64,000 nt of DNA from Fasciolopsis buskii (Eukaryota > Platyhelminthes > Trematoda > Plagiorchiida > Fasciolidae). Numbering within the stretch: the stretch's first letter is position 1; each line of letters starts with the position of its first letter. Shown one piece after another: positions 30,680 through 42,800 of this stretch. Location: the NCBI GenBank assembly GCA_008360955.1, contig LUCM01006012.1:1-64000 (forward strand), in the 5' to 3' direction. The notes beneath the pieces were generated by a model. It had not been told where the DNA came from, did not search any database, and worked only from the letters and a program-made list of their open reading frames with translations. The translations under genes and the position numbers were made by a program.

Positions 30680-33600
30680 TCTCCTGTTTCAGCTACTGAC
30701 CTTCATGAATCTTCGTCTACATGTCGGTATAAAGCAAACCAGGAATCCACACCTAAGGGGTCTTCAGTCCAAGCATCTGGTCAGAAGGTATGATATATCG
30801 AACAACAGACCAAGGCGATGTGTTTGTAACTTGTGTAATACGGTCACAGGTATGACCAATTCATATATCCTTTGACTAAAAGTCAACGCTCGTGGGACTT
30901 ACAGTAGAGCTGACGATTGAGATATTAGTCTCCTGTGCCTTTGTCAGCATACGGTAGGCCGAGGAAAAGAAGAAAGCAGCTGCGACTCTGCTTACTGGCA
31001 CATGACTATAAATATAGCTTTTGCGACAATCTACACGGAGATTGCATTTTATTTAGAAAATCACGATGACTGAAATGTTGTTGCTGCATGTCCTTGACCG
31101 TTTATTCGGTGAGTCCGAGCCCAACTTATTTCCTGGTAGCCGACAGTTTCATTGACCTTCTTTTGTGTGGATCCTGGAAAAACACCAGGTAATAAATACA
31201 GCTCTGCCTCGAGTCAGAATGATGGCAACCCACGAAGTGTGTCACTTACTTGCTAGACCCATAACATGATTAGAGAAGTTATCATATCGTCGAATGTCTG
31301 TGGAGAAAACCACCGAAAATTGAACGAAATTAACCTTAAATGAATGTCGGCCGATCTCAACCTATCACTAATCTTCAATTCTTAGGAAATGAAAAAACCG
31401 TTGCTATTCTTACGATGGTTACGCATGTTACATGACATCGTCTCACCAACTTGCAGTTTGGGTCTTGGATCTATGTCACATTTACAATGGCAAAAAATCA
31501 CGAAGTTGACACAAACTATATTTGACGTAGGTCATCGGATTACAAGTGCCTGTTTCACCGTTAATCACACATGCGCATCGGTGACTGTAAATTTTAGTCT
31601 GTTCATTTCGTGAAACAGACGTTCTGACGAATCGCGGAACATTCTCTCTACCACCAAACTCAAATAGCAAAAATTAAATTTTAGCTTCCGGTTAGAATTG
31701 GAAAAAATGGTCGGTTGTGACTAGTGCGCTCGCTTTCATTGAGGATGACATCGGAAGACATTTAACTTGGTCGTCTTGATGTGAGCTGTTCGTCTAGGGG
31801 TAACGTGTACGCCCTCCAGCTGGAAGGCCTGGATGCTATGATGGATATGTAGCACTGGTGAGCTATAGCGAGAGCAAAATTTCAGTCTTGCGCTTCCCTA
31901 GTGTAAGACTGGTCTGAAGACCTGAGGTGTGCGTGAAAAGGTGTAGCCTGAAGTGCATCTAGTCAAGCATTATGACGTCAACCTTACATACTACTTGGAA
32001 GCAATTGTAAGATCAATGCGAACACGCTATTCCGTTTGCTGTTACCAAAGTCTTGGATGAAACAGTCCTTCATTTTTCATGTCCAGCTTTATCTGTCAAA
32101 AATTAAAAGTGCATATAGATTTCACTTGATATCCGATTCCTTGTGGCATCACGAGAACATTTTATGTTGGTCAACTTTGGAAGATTGGGCCACCGGAACC
32201 GTTTGATTGCTTTCCCGAAAGTTTAGACCCGACACGTTTGACCAAGTGAAATGTGATATTCTTCTGTCTTTCAAGTATACTTCGACAAATCTACGAAAGT
32301 TAAATAGTTACTTTTGACTAATATAATAACAAAAGAAAATAAAAGTCAACCCACCAGGTGCACGAATGATTTCTTGGCTGAATAGGTTGACGCTTTTGGG
32401 GCTAAGCTTTCCCGTTTGATCCATTTGTGCCCGAATAAACGAACTTTTATTTGTTTTCACTCTGCGATATGTTGCCCAACTCTTGAAACAATCGATATGC
32501 GCTACAATGCAACGGAACAACTAACAATGATCCGGCGAATCATGAGGTGTTCCAGTTAGAACCAGATTCGTTCCAGTTCCTTCGTACCATGACTTAGCAT
32601 CAGGAAACTAGCTTTTCATTCGCTAAAGTCAGCATATACCTTTTCGGTTGGTTTGGACGATGTTAAATTGACCAGTCTGCGATTTAGGATATCAACACAT
32701 GCAGCTTTTCATCCGACTCCGTTTAATTTGCTTAACCTGGAAAAAGGAGACTTGTAGAGTGTCGTTCTCGGTCAACAAAACATTATCCTGGTGAAATCAT
32801 ACGCAAGCACTAATGATAGTTGTTTAAATCAATAGTCAGAATTCTTCTATGAGTTTTATCTATTGACTTGGTTTCCCATGGATGAACTGAAGTTCATTTT
32901 GTTTGGAATTAACAACAATACGCCTAATGCTGGTTTTATTTATACCACCGTAAAAAAAACAAATGTTATTTTTAGTTTGTATTTCGACAAAATCGTGACA
33001 TAAAATGACCCGGACAGACGAAAGTTCCACGACCCCTCACATCCTAAGCAGGAATAACTTGTACAGCAAATATCGTATGACATACTTTCGTGTCACTTTG
33101 CGATCATCGCAAAACGATCGATTACAGTTAATCCGTGCCCTCAAATTGGCACGTATCCAAATTCCGAATGTGTACGTTTGTTTCTCATCGTTTTATTCAT
33201 TCGCCAGGTTTTTTTTTTCCACTGCCCTTCGCTTCTAGGTATGCTACCAGCAAATTCGCTCTCATCCAATTAGAAAAGAACTAAAAATAGCTCGACATTG
33301 GTGTGTTCATATTTGTTACTTTGATAATATTAATCATAACAAACTTAGAATTTTGTGTGAATGAAATTCCGGTTTGATGGAGAATGGTCCAGCCTGGTTA
33401 CGATCGATTGGCTGATGGAAACATGATGAACGGCTCAGTTTGGCCGATTTGGGTGTGCGCTAGTAGTTCTCAGAAAACTAATAGCATGCCAAAATCGGTT
33501 TTCGTTCGAACGCGTAGGTGATAGTAACAACCAGCCAACACAAACGCATAGGATGTGCATGTTCATCTGACTAATTAAGATCCAACGCTTATTGTGACGT

Positions 33601-36010
33601 TGATGATTAGGTCTCTTTTTTCACTTAGATAAAGCGCACGCGCACCTATATCTTGATATTGAATTGTCAGTCTCTGATTTAGTGCAATTTTACACTTTCG
33701 GTTGATAAACATCAACGGTCACGTGGAGTCACGGTATTTTACGTTTCTTAAGGCTAAGATTTACCTAGAGTTGACAATAAGAAAGGAAAAAACTTGGCAG
33801 ATCACGATGGTCGGAAAAGTAAGCAAAATGAATGCCTTGCAAAATGATCTAGCATATGAACAAATTTATTTCTGTACTTCGAGAAATGCTTCTAACTCCG
33901 CCCTGTTTCTCGACGGTCCTGCTAGAATGAGATAGTTAGAAAAAACGATCAAATTCAGTATGCTGCTCGGCGGACTTATTGTTGCACCCGAGAAACACAT
34001 CTGGAATTTAGCTTAATGGGGTCCACTAATCCCGAGTTATACAATTAAGGTTTTTTAAATTCTCTCGATTTCAATCCGTACATTTGGCAAAACTAACGAA
34101 ATAAATGGGAAACGCAACTACCTTTGCTGTTGATGGTTCACAATCCATGGGTACACGTGCCCAGTCATATTCTGTTCAGCTGTATTCACACCAGTCCCAG
34201 CTGTAACGTTAAAGTTCATTCATCACAAAGGTATAATCACTCGGGGTTCAGAAATGTCTGACGTACGAAGTGATACCCATAAAAAAGGACAAACAGTCGA
34301 AAAATTCTCAGAATGACGAGTAATCTTAGTAGCATGCATGTCGCCGGAAAGAAATGTGGAATTATAAAAAGAGAGTCTTAACGACCTAGGAGAACACATT
34401 CATTTGGTAATTCCAGACAATGTAAAAGTGATCCAAAATTACCGAGATCATTACACCTGAACACTAGACCACTTAATCTGGAGAAAGATCTTCAGGACCA
34501 ATGTCCCATTACGATCGGACACGATTCTTGTTCTGATTTGCATTTTACGTCGAAACTTACTACAGTCCATATACTGACTATGGATACCGCTGTTATTCGT
34601 GTGATATGTGTAGTACTGCTACAGCACAAGATTCGACTAGTGCTGATATCTTTAACAGAAAAAATGGGCCAGAAATCATATATGGCAAAAAAAGCCGAAT
34701 GGATAAAATTGACACAAAGCAATAGATTTTTTACTTGACAACCGTTTTGGACTCATGTGTTTCTGACATGAAATCCAAATCAGAATAAAATGAATATCGA
34801 TCATGGAATCATCGGTGGTGGTTTTGTTCTAATCTCGTGTACTGTAGATGAAGAGGACTTAGGAACCCAAGACAATCGATTTCTGAAGAGAGGCACTTAG
34901 TCGACCGTTATCCTAGGCCCAAAGTCCCAACAGTTAGCGATGATTTGCCAACATGATTACGTGCTTGTTTGTTCGGCTGATCATACTAAAAATTGGTATT
35001 TCGACTCAATCAGTCCTAGTGCATGCTACCGGTCGATTTATTTCGCTTCATGTTTCGTAGTCTTGTATATATTCTCTACAAAATATCTTATACCATTAAT
35101 CCAATTCAAACGATCCCACAAAAACAAAATATATACAATCACATTCTCTGCACCATCGAGTTGTGGTCAAACGCATTTGCTGACATTTCAAAAATGCGCG
35201 CCATATTTCACATCTACCTTGAAAAATAGGGAAAAAGGGGCGGGGGAGAAGGTGTATTTTGTACTCCGACAATGCATCACATAACAGTGGTATTAGTAAT
35301 CCCCTCTCCCCATTGAATTATGCAGCATCCAGATCAGACAGTTTTCCCAAATGTACGCTTTTAATTGGTTTGGATTGAGTTGAAATGTGTGTGTGTGTGT
35401 GTGACGATTTGTGCTTCGACAAGGACAGGTTTTCTGAGAAAATCGATTGCCGAGTGTATCAGCGATAGTTGTAGATGTAAAGGACATGAGTTCAGATAAA
35501 CAATTGTTGTCAAATGTTCACAACCCGGTTCTCAATCAGCTCAGCAGGATTTTCAACCAATTACGAATGCATTCGACTCACACTGATTCTTCAGCCGGGC
35601 AGACTCGGGTATGCCACATCCTCGCATTGGTAACTCGCGTTTTTTTTGCGATCCCATTTAGGCTGCTCCTCTCGTGTGTCCGATTTTCGTTCCTAAGTTG
35701 GAGCTTCTCGTGCTGTGGTAAAAAAATGGTGAACATCTTAAAGCAACAGAATGATCGACTTATGGACCCAAATGTAAACAACTGGTCAATCAGAGGTTAT
35801 TTCCGGATTTATATGGTCACAACTGGACTTGTTTGCGACTGTTGTTATTGTCGCTGCTGGTGTTGCGAGCAAAGGCATCTCACAGGCAAATTGTTCAGTG
35901 AAGGTATGGACTGGCGATTGAGAACATAAGATGTACTTCATTGGCTGAAGGTCTGATCCCGTTTTAGCGTAAAGTTCTGTATCAGGACTCACGGATTAAA
36001 AGTTTCGAAG
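30680..36010. other. Unassigned 5.3 kb stretch
   Basis: No recognised gene. A weak tRNA-like head (TTCGTCTAGGGGTAACG near 31789-31805) lacks a clear box B. ORF 35447-35929 (+, 160 codons) is the longest; it has a Cys-rich end (CDCCYCRCWCC) and no known domain. A GT microsatellite is at 35386-35403. Confidence 0.35.
35386..35403. repeat. GT microsatellite
   Basis: About nine GT units. Confidence 0.9.
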
Positions 36011-36014
36011 CAGT

Positions 36015-36116
36015 GTATTGTAAAACTTGTCTTGAGAAAGACTACCCACGGTAGTCGAAACGCTGGCACATTGCATCTGCCAGCAATACTATGTTATTAA
36101 CATCATATCATTCACA
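36015..36116 (+). repeat. Hairpin repeat H, copy 1
   Basis: Contains TGTAAAACTTGTCTTGAG, then a perfect 7 bp stem GACTACC-CAC-GGTAGTC (36040-36056) and GAAACG, and ends with TATGTTATTAACATCATATC. Copies occur at 52659-52758 (+), 62084-62183 (+) and 52486-52566 (-). The stem followed by GAAAC recalls a hammerhead ribozyme, but the CTGATGA core is absent (CTTGAGA instead). Confidence 0.75.
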
Positions 36117-36119
36117 GTA

Positions 36120-36690
36120 TATTGGTGTTTCATTGTTGCTAATCATCATCAACTGAGCTTGAACCCTCAGGTGAACGAATGTGCGTCGAACACCGTTTTC
36201 AAACAGTTATCCGGACTAGGGCTCAACAATCGGAATGACACAGAAAGAGTGAAATCTGACGCCCTTCAGCCGTTGAGCTTCTTAGGTTACGGAACATCGC
36301 CACCACAACGTTTGAATCTTACCGTGAATGATCCCTTTGTAAAAGGAAACGCATACCCAGAGACAGAGAGACACAACATGCTTAATCCATAAATAAATTT
36401 GAACAAGAATGATAAAACTGTTCTCCGTCATACGCTCTTTGAAGATGATTTATTCAGCGCAGTTAGTACCAACCAAAATTTAGAAGCAAGACAATATTCT
36501 AAGTTCAATGACCTGGCAGTCTGTCAAACTCTGATTGGTTGGAATGAGGTTGCCGAATTCGTACTCAACTCCGATTGAGCAAATTTAGATTGGGTGGGCC
36601 TATCCTTGCATTTTCTGGTGATGATTTTATTATTCATTCTGTAGCTTCGATCCCCACCCCCCACCAACAGAATAAAATCTTTTTAATCTT
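36120..36690. other. Unassigned
   Basis: Between repeat H and a SINE. ORF 36159-36392 (+, 77 codons) is unrecognised. Confidence 0.4.
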
Positions 36691-36694
36691 CTGT

Positions 36695-36850
36695 CTTTCA
36701 CTTCCCTTATTAATGAAAGAGCAATGTAGACTATTCTTCAGGAAGGGGGCCACTGCCAGCAGAGGGCTGCCGAGTGGGGAATTTGATCGACGATGGGATG
36801 ATTCGAATCCCTCACGTCCAAACGCCATGGCTTAACCCACTTGACCATCG
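36695..36850 (-). mobile_element. tRNA-derived SINE S2
   Basis: Minus strand: box A TGGTCAAGTGGGTTAAG (36831-36847) and box B GGATTCGAATC (36800-36810), both close to consensus. The body CCACTCGGCAGCCCTCTG and tail TTTCATTAATAAGGGAAGTG match copies S1 and S3. The acceptor stem is not well paired, so a tRNA gene is unlikely. Confidence 0.8.
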
Positions 36851-36854
36851 TCAG

Positions 36855-39800
36855 TTGCTTCTTCTTATTCAAGCGACGGTGGTCATTGAGTCCACTCTCT
36901 ATCCACCTTATATACTCGTTCTTTCTATTGCATGATGTAACTCGAAGAGAAAGGGGGTTGTTAGTAGGATTTGCCTTGCTTTGATGATGATTGATGGTCC
37001 TGGGTTACCCTCATGACATTTGAATTTGAAAGTTGCAGGTCAGATTCGTCTCGACATCAATCTCCTTCCCACCTCGAAACCATTCAATGCCCAATTCTCT
37101 TTCTCTGAATTAATAAACATTTACCAAAAATAATGTAAGAAAGAAATATAAAAATTATTCCCGTCATTTTTATTCACTATTTGCTTTAGGGGGGCTGAAT
37201 AAAAAGGATCGAAACGAGCAAAAAATGAAAAAGACCATGAACTGATCGTCACTGGGAGTGTCAATCCAAGAATTTCTCGATCCATGCATTTAAACTAGTT
37301 TGGCATCACGAATTCATGGCTAACCCATGGATTGATTTTGTTAACAAGAAACCGAGAATGACGATCGGAAGAAAAGGAGCGAAGATCCATTACTAGTCTC
37401 AAAGAAGAAAATTAATCGTCTGATCGCAAACCGGGAAGCTTCACCATAAGCGTTTGACAGGCAATATTCAACTGATTAAACTGGTGATCCGTGGACAGTT
37501 GGTCACATCGGTACCTGATAATGTGTGAACATTAGCAATCCTGTTCCAAAAAGGAAGCAATTTTTTGTATCACTTATGAAACGGATTTAATGTAATAAAA
37601 ATAGGAAAGAAAAAACATTTTTCACGTGTTAGACAGTGAGCCCCACTCCGTGAGTAACAAATTTGACTTCAGACGCAACGATTCATAATCCAGTACGAAC
37701 TGTTAGTTGATGATCGGGTATCACCATAGGATTATTCCATTCATGTGAAAAAGTTTTCGCTACGATTACTCACTAAGGAATCGAACTTCGGACGGAGAAA
37801 TACCCACCAGTTACCTGATTTATTGTAAATTAGTCTACATTTTTTATCGGAGATTTTCCCGTTGATATCAACGACTACTCAGGTTGATTTATCCCTACGT
37901 GTCGAGAAAGGCCTGACTATGCAGACAGTGGTATTAGCCAAAACAAGACACTTATACGTGCACTCTCTCTTAGATCACTACTGACACATACATACATACA
38001 CACACATCAGCTAGAGAGCCGATGAAAATACACTGAGTCACGTGGTACCTTCACATAGCATCGTCTCGAAATCAACTTAACATTTACGTATTTGCTAATA
38101 TCACTGTAATCAATGGGCCAGACAACGGATTATTGGTAGTTTTCATTGGCAGCTACTAAATTAGGAGACAATCTGCAGGATTCCAAATTAAAACTAAAGA
38201 TGAACTCGGTATTCGTGATGTGAATTTCAATAGGAAAGGAATGAATAAACGTGCCTTGCCAGGTATCGAAGGTGAAAAGAAATGGCAAGCAAGAAGTTAA
38301 TCAGTTGCAAAGTAAATTCATTTGATCACATTTTGGAAAAACCGATAAGAACCGTTAGATGCAAAATCAAAGAACGACGCATATCATCGAATAACGAAAT
38401 TTGGTAGATGCGCATGGAATCTCAACCGCCATGGAAACAGTAACCATTCGATTTAAACAGTAGTGAAAAATACTTGTCAGAATGAATGCGTGATTAATGG
38501 CATAATCATGGGTATTTCGCAGATAAAAATGTGGATATTCGTGAGCTCACCTCGGATCACCGTATAATGTGTGCAGAGCATAACAGCAGCAGTTCTATCG
38601 ACCTACCCGGATTAGACATTTCCCCCCTTTATATAATTTTTCTGGCTGTCTTATTACTCATTCTTAATCGCCTCGGTATAACCAATTATCTGGGCCACCA
38701 AATGTGTTCGCGGAACTTCAGCGACTACAACTTAACCTCCATTCTAACCCTTCCACTTTGACTTCACCTTCTATTATCTACCATTAAGCAGGCCACTCAC
38801 AATTAAACTCTCTAATTACTTCCTTGGCAGACGAGACAGTTCACTAAAATAAATGATCGAATCGATTCGTTCTGCTAGGATGTCTCTTCCTTTCATCTGT
38901 TGCCTTGAGTCTAACGAAATCCAACGGATAATATCGGAATATCTGGTAGCCATAAATAGGAGAAAAAACCAACCCTCATACCTCAGTCTTATCCGCGAGC
39001 CTTTGAATTAATCTGGCTCGATTAATTGCATAGGTAGAGCAAAATAGAGTGGAAAAGACAACCCGGAAACAGTAATATTAGCAAGTGATAGTATCGCATC
39101 AGCTTTAAACAATTTTCAATGTGGTAATGTATCCTAATTCGGGTTCGTATGGCCAAAGTCATTCATACAGGTCAGAAGGGGATGCATCTAACTGCAAACA
39201 TAAAAAACGGCACACCAAAGTTATGTGGTTACGAAAAGAAATGGTATTGACAGAGTTGATGTGCATGTCTAAAGTGTAATTGGACACAGTTGGAGTCGGG
39301 GTTACGTATTCAATTCCACGGTGCGCCGGCCTCTTTCATTCTGCTTTTCTTCGAATATCTCACCGCTCTTGATCTGCCTAGATATGGCAGTCTTGGGAAG
39401 CACTTTGTGGCTAACCAAAAATGAATTCCACTCACTTTTAACTATCGAAATCTCCCTCAGCAGCAAAAGGGAGGTTCTGAATTTCTACCGAAGCACGTTG
39501 ACAAATATCGCACGATTCACAACGCCACCAAACGGACAAAACCCACCCGCCGAGTACAACTAGTGCTCAGTGTATACGAAATGGTCTTGGTTTTGTCCTT
39601 ATATACATGATAAAGCAGCAGCCTCGAAGGTCCAAACTACTAAGAATGGTTAGACATAGTCTATGAAAGTAGCTGGCATCAAATCGCGTGAAATCCGTGA
39701 AATTCGGATACGGGTGGGCAGCGACGAATTACCATCCACAAACCCCGAAAAATATGAAACAACATGATGAATCACTTTATAGTATCCTTTATTCGCCTAG

Positions 39801-42800
39801 CCTTGTTGAATAACGGAGAATTTACGTCTGTTTATCTTTAAATAAGAGGAAACGCGGTGGAAATGATGTCTTAAGGGAGATTCACGCTTGGTCGTGAATA
39901 TGCAAATCATCAGTAGCGTGGAAAATTTGCATCCTATAGTCTTCACGGGTCATAACGCGGAGTGAGTCGGGGAAAGTGAAAACTAAAATCTGCGATAAAA
40001 CAGAAACACGAATGGCCTCGAACTGTCAAACGTGACAGTGGATCAGGTAAAAATGGACTTACGCATACCGTCAAATCGATCACCTGAGTTGGGATTAAAC
40101 ATTTCAAGCTTAAGGTGTCCAACGGCTAATCCACTCAGACTTCACTGTGTATGTGTAGATTCAACCGTCACATTCACAAAGATAAGATCGTTTCAGTCCT
40201 AAAACAGCTTGTTCTAGATCGTAAAAATATCCCGGAATATAATGTATGCGGAACTCCAGTCAGTTTTACTGCATATAAATGGACAATCGCCCTGATCTTG
40301 AGGAAACATCCGATCGGGTCGCAAGACATGGATCACATTTTGGAAAACCATTGAGTTACCTGATTGATGCAAATGAACACAAGTCTTTCGTCATGTCAGA
40401 AATGGGTTTCAAACTCGCTGTTCTTCTCTTTCCTCCTAAAACATAAAGATAACACATACGTACATCCGATAATGTTAGCCATCGAAAGTTAAGGTACCTC
40501 GGTGGTACGGAATAATAATTATAACATCGAGTCAGCAAAACACTTGCTGGCTTCGATGAAATGAAATTATTCATTATAGTTCGGCAACTCTAAAGCTAAA
40601 TTAACCCTTTTTCATTCCGTCTGTTTCTGTCAACACGTGGTAATACAGTTCAGCCAAAATAGCATCAATCATTAGTTGAACAATTCAGCTGCATTTCATT
40701 TGTCAAACGACTGATGATTGTCCTCAGGTCGCTTACAAACATCACAGACCACCTTTTTTGAGACTGATCGGGCCAAACTTCACTGACACGAAATTCACCA
40801 TATAGTCCCAAAGAGAGTGGCAGTTTTGCGAGCTCAGTTCCAAATGAAATTAATTGACATTTTGGTCAGGGCTTTCTTTAGACCATGTCGATCAGTTCTT
40901 TTCCTCTCCCAGCGCATTGGTTGTTTTTCTTTTGAGAAAACGATCCCACAATCACGATATATGCCTCAGTATGTTCCAAAGAGTAGCTATTGAGTAGCGA
41001 CTAGCTTGCCATTTGTTATCTCCTCACGGCCTAATCCTTACTTGGGTATTTTTCTTTGGATTGTCACAGAATCCAATTCAAAAGTGAAACTGCCCAATCC
41101 GGACAGAAATCCGTTCGCGATCTCCCATGCGTGCTCAGTGCACAGGAGGGATTATTAAGATACGTTTCACTCGAATCTGGTCATCCAAATGAATGGGGAT
41201 TTCGCAATATTTCTGAGTGTTTTAATTTATATCTTTCCTCGCTTTCTGAATTCCGTCGAATTCTGATGAAAACACAATTGTGTTTCTAGTTGCGGAACCA
41301 ATTAACTCGATCTTGTGATGCTGAATTTTGCATTTCTCCTTGTCCTCCTTGGTCGCTGATTCGGCCGACTGTCCATTGGGTGTTGGAATCAGTATGGGTG
41401 TCCGATTTCCATTCAATATTTGTTAACCTCCAGAGTTTTGGGATTGCCGTTCATTTATTGTAAACATAGTGACTGTATGCTAGCTAAACCACCAATCGTA
41501 TTTCTTCATCAACCCCGTTTTATTTCTAAAAGTGGTCTAATAGGGGGTGGTGCATTTGGGCCACATTTAAACGGGCAAAATTCGGCCCAAGTTGGGCGCT
41601 TCCATACCGAGCATGCAGCGGAACACGGATTTGTTCCTCTGGCTCACTTGTTTAACCAAATGTTAACCCCCAGCGCGGTCGCCACTTGTGCCTTGCTCAC
41701 GCATGCCCCGCTGGCGAGCTCCTGTCAAAAACACACTCAAACTGCTACCGCTTCCGACTGTCATTTCCTTGTACCGGCCAGGTGCCTGAATTGTCAATTT
41801 TGCAATCGTACAGAGCCTAGTAAGAGTGACGCGCAAATGGTCACAACGATTAAGGACAAGCAAACATAATACAAGATCCGAGCTAGGACAATCGGTCTTA
41901 AAAGCAGTGAAAAATCCGTCAACAGGTATACACGTAGTCCACGCGTTCCCCGGATCGAAACTCAAATCCGAAAATGGTCGAACTGCTCTGAGAGGAATAT
42001 GATGGGAAATTTTCGATAAAATGATAATTAATATTGAAACCAGCACAACGGCACTTCCATCATTTTTTTTGCTAGCGAATGAAGCTTCTCTGTTGTGTTA
42101 GCAGGAAGCTGATAAACGATTCCAGTCCCATGCCACTCAAACTGAAGAAGTGAATATGCTATTTGAGTCCTTTATAACACGAACTTTGTATTTCACGTTA
42201 TCATCATTTGAAATACTCACTAACAACGCTTACGATAGTTTCTAGATCCCAATCAACTGATGACCAAGCCATGAGTAGCGTTGTATAGCTTAGCGATAGG
42301 AACCACTGACAGTCGGGGAGCCCGGTATATAAGCTATCAGTTATCAGCTTTTCATTCACGTTAGGTTGAAGTCCCGTCCCGTTTACAGCTCAGTCAAATT
42401 TCGTTCAAACTGATAATTCCTAAAGAAAAGAAAATATTTGCTACCTACTGATGATATTTTATTCAGAATTTGGGTGCTTAAAAGCTTCAGATAAGAATTA
42501 GTTGCCCATGACTCAAAAAATGTTGTCGGGGAGTTATTAGAATCATAATTTTACTCCCGGTGACATAAATGATGTCGTCACATTTCCATGTTCAAACAAC
42601 ATATGCGGTGAAAAAATGACTAGTTGATGTGTTAGAGTATTGCGGGACAAAACTATTGTATGTTCAACCACAGGATCGATCGACCTGGAAGCAGACGGGT
42701 GTATGTGCGATTGACCGGTGATCAATCCATGAGGCGCAGAACGGCATCCATGTGGAACAGGTATCAAAAATTACTTACTGGTCTATCGCAGTTTTATTTT

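Noticed and set aside
36040..36060. Intact hammerhead ribozyme
   Set aside because: Stem II and GAAA fit, but the CTGATGA core is absent in all four copies, so I report only a resemblance.
36695..36850. Functional tRNA gene from good A and B boxes
   Set aside because: The acceptor stem does not pair well and a conserved non-tRNA body and tail follow, as in a SINE.
38310..40360. Repeat pair sharing GATCACATTTTGGAAAA at about 38325 and 40333
   Set aside because: Similarity does not extend convincingly beyond about 20-45 bases; could be chance.
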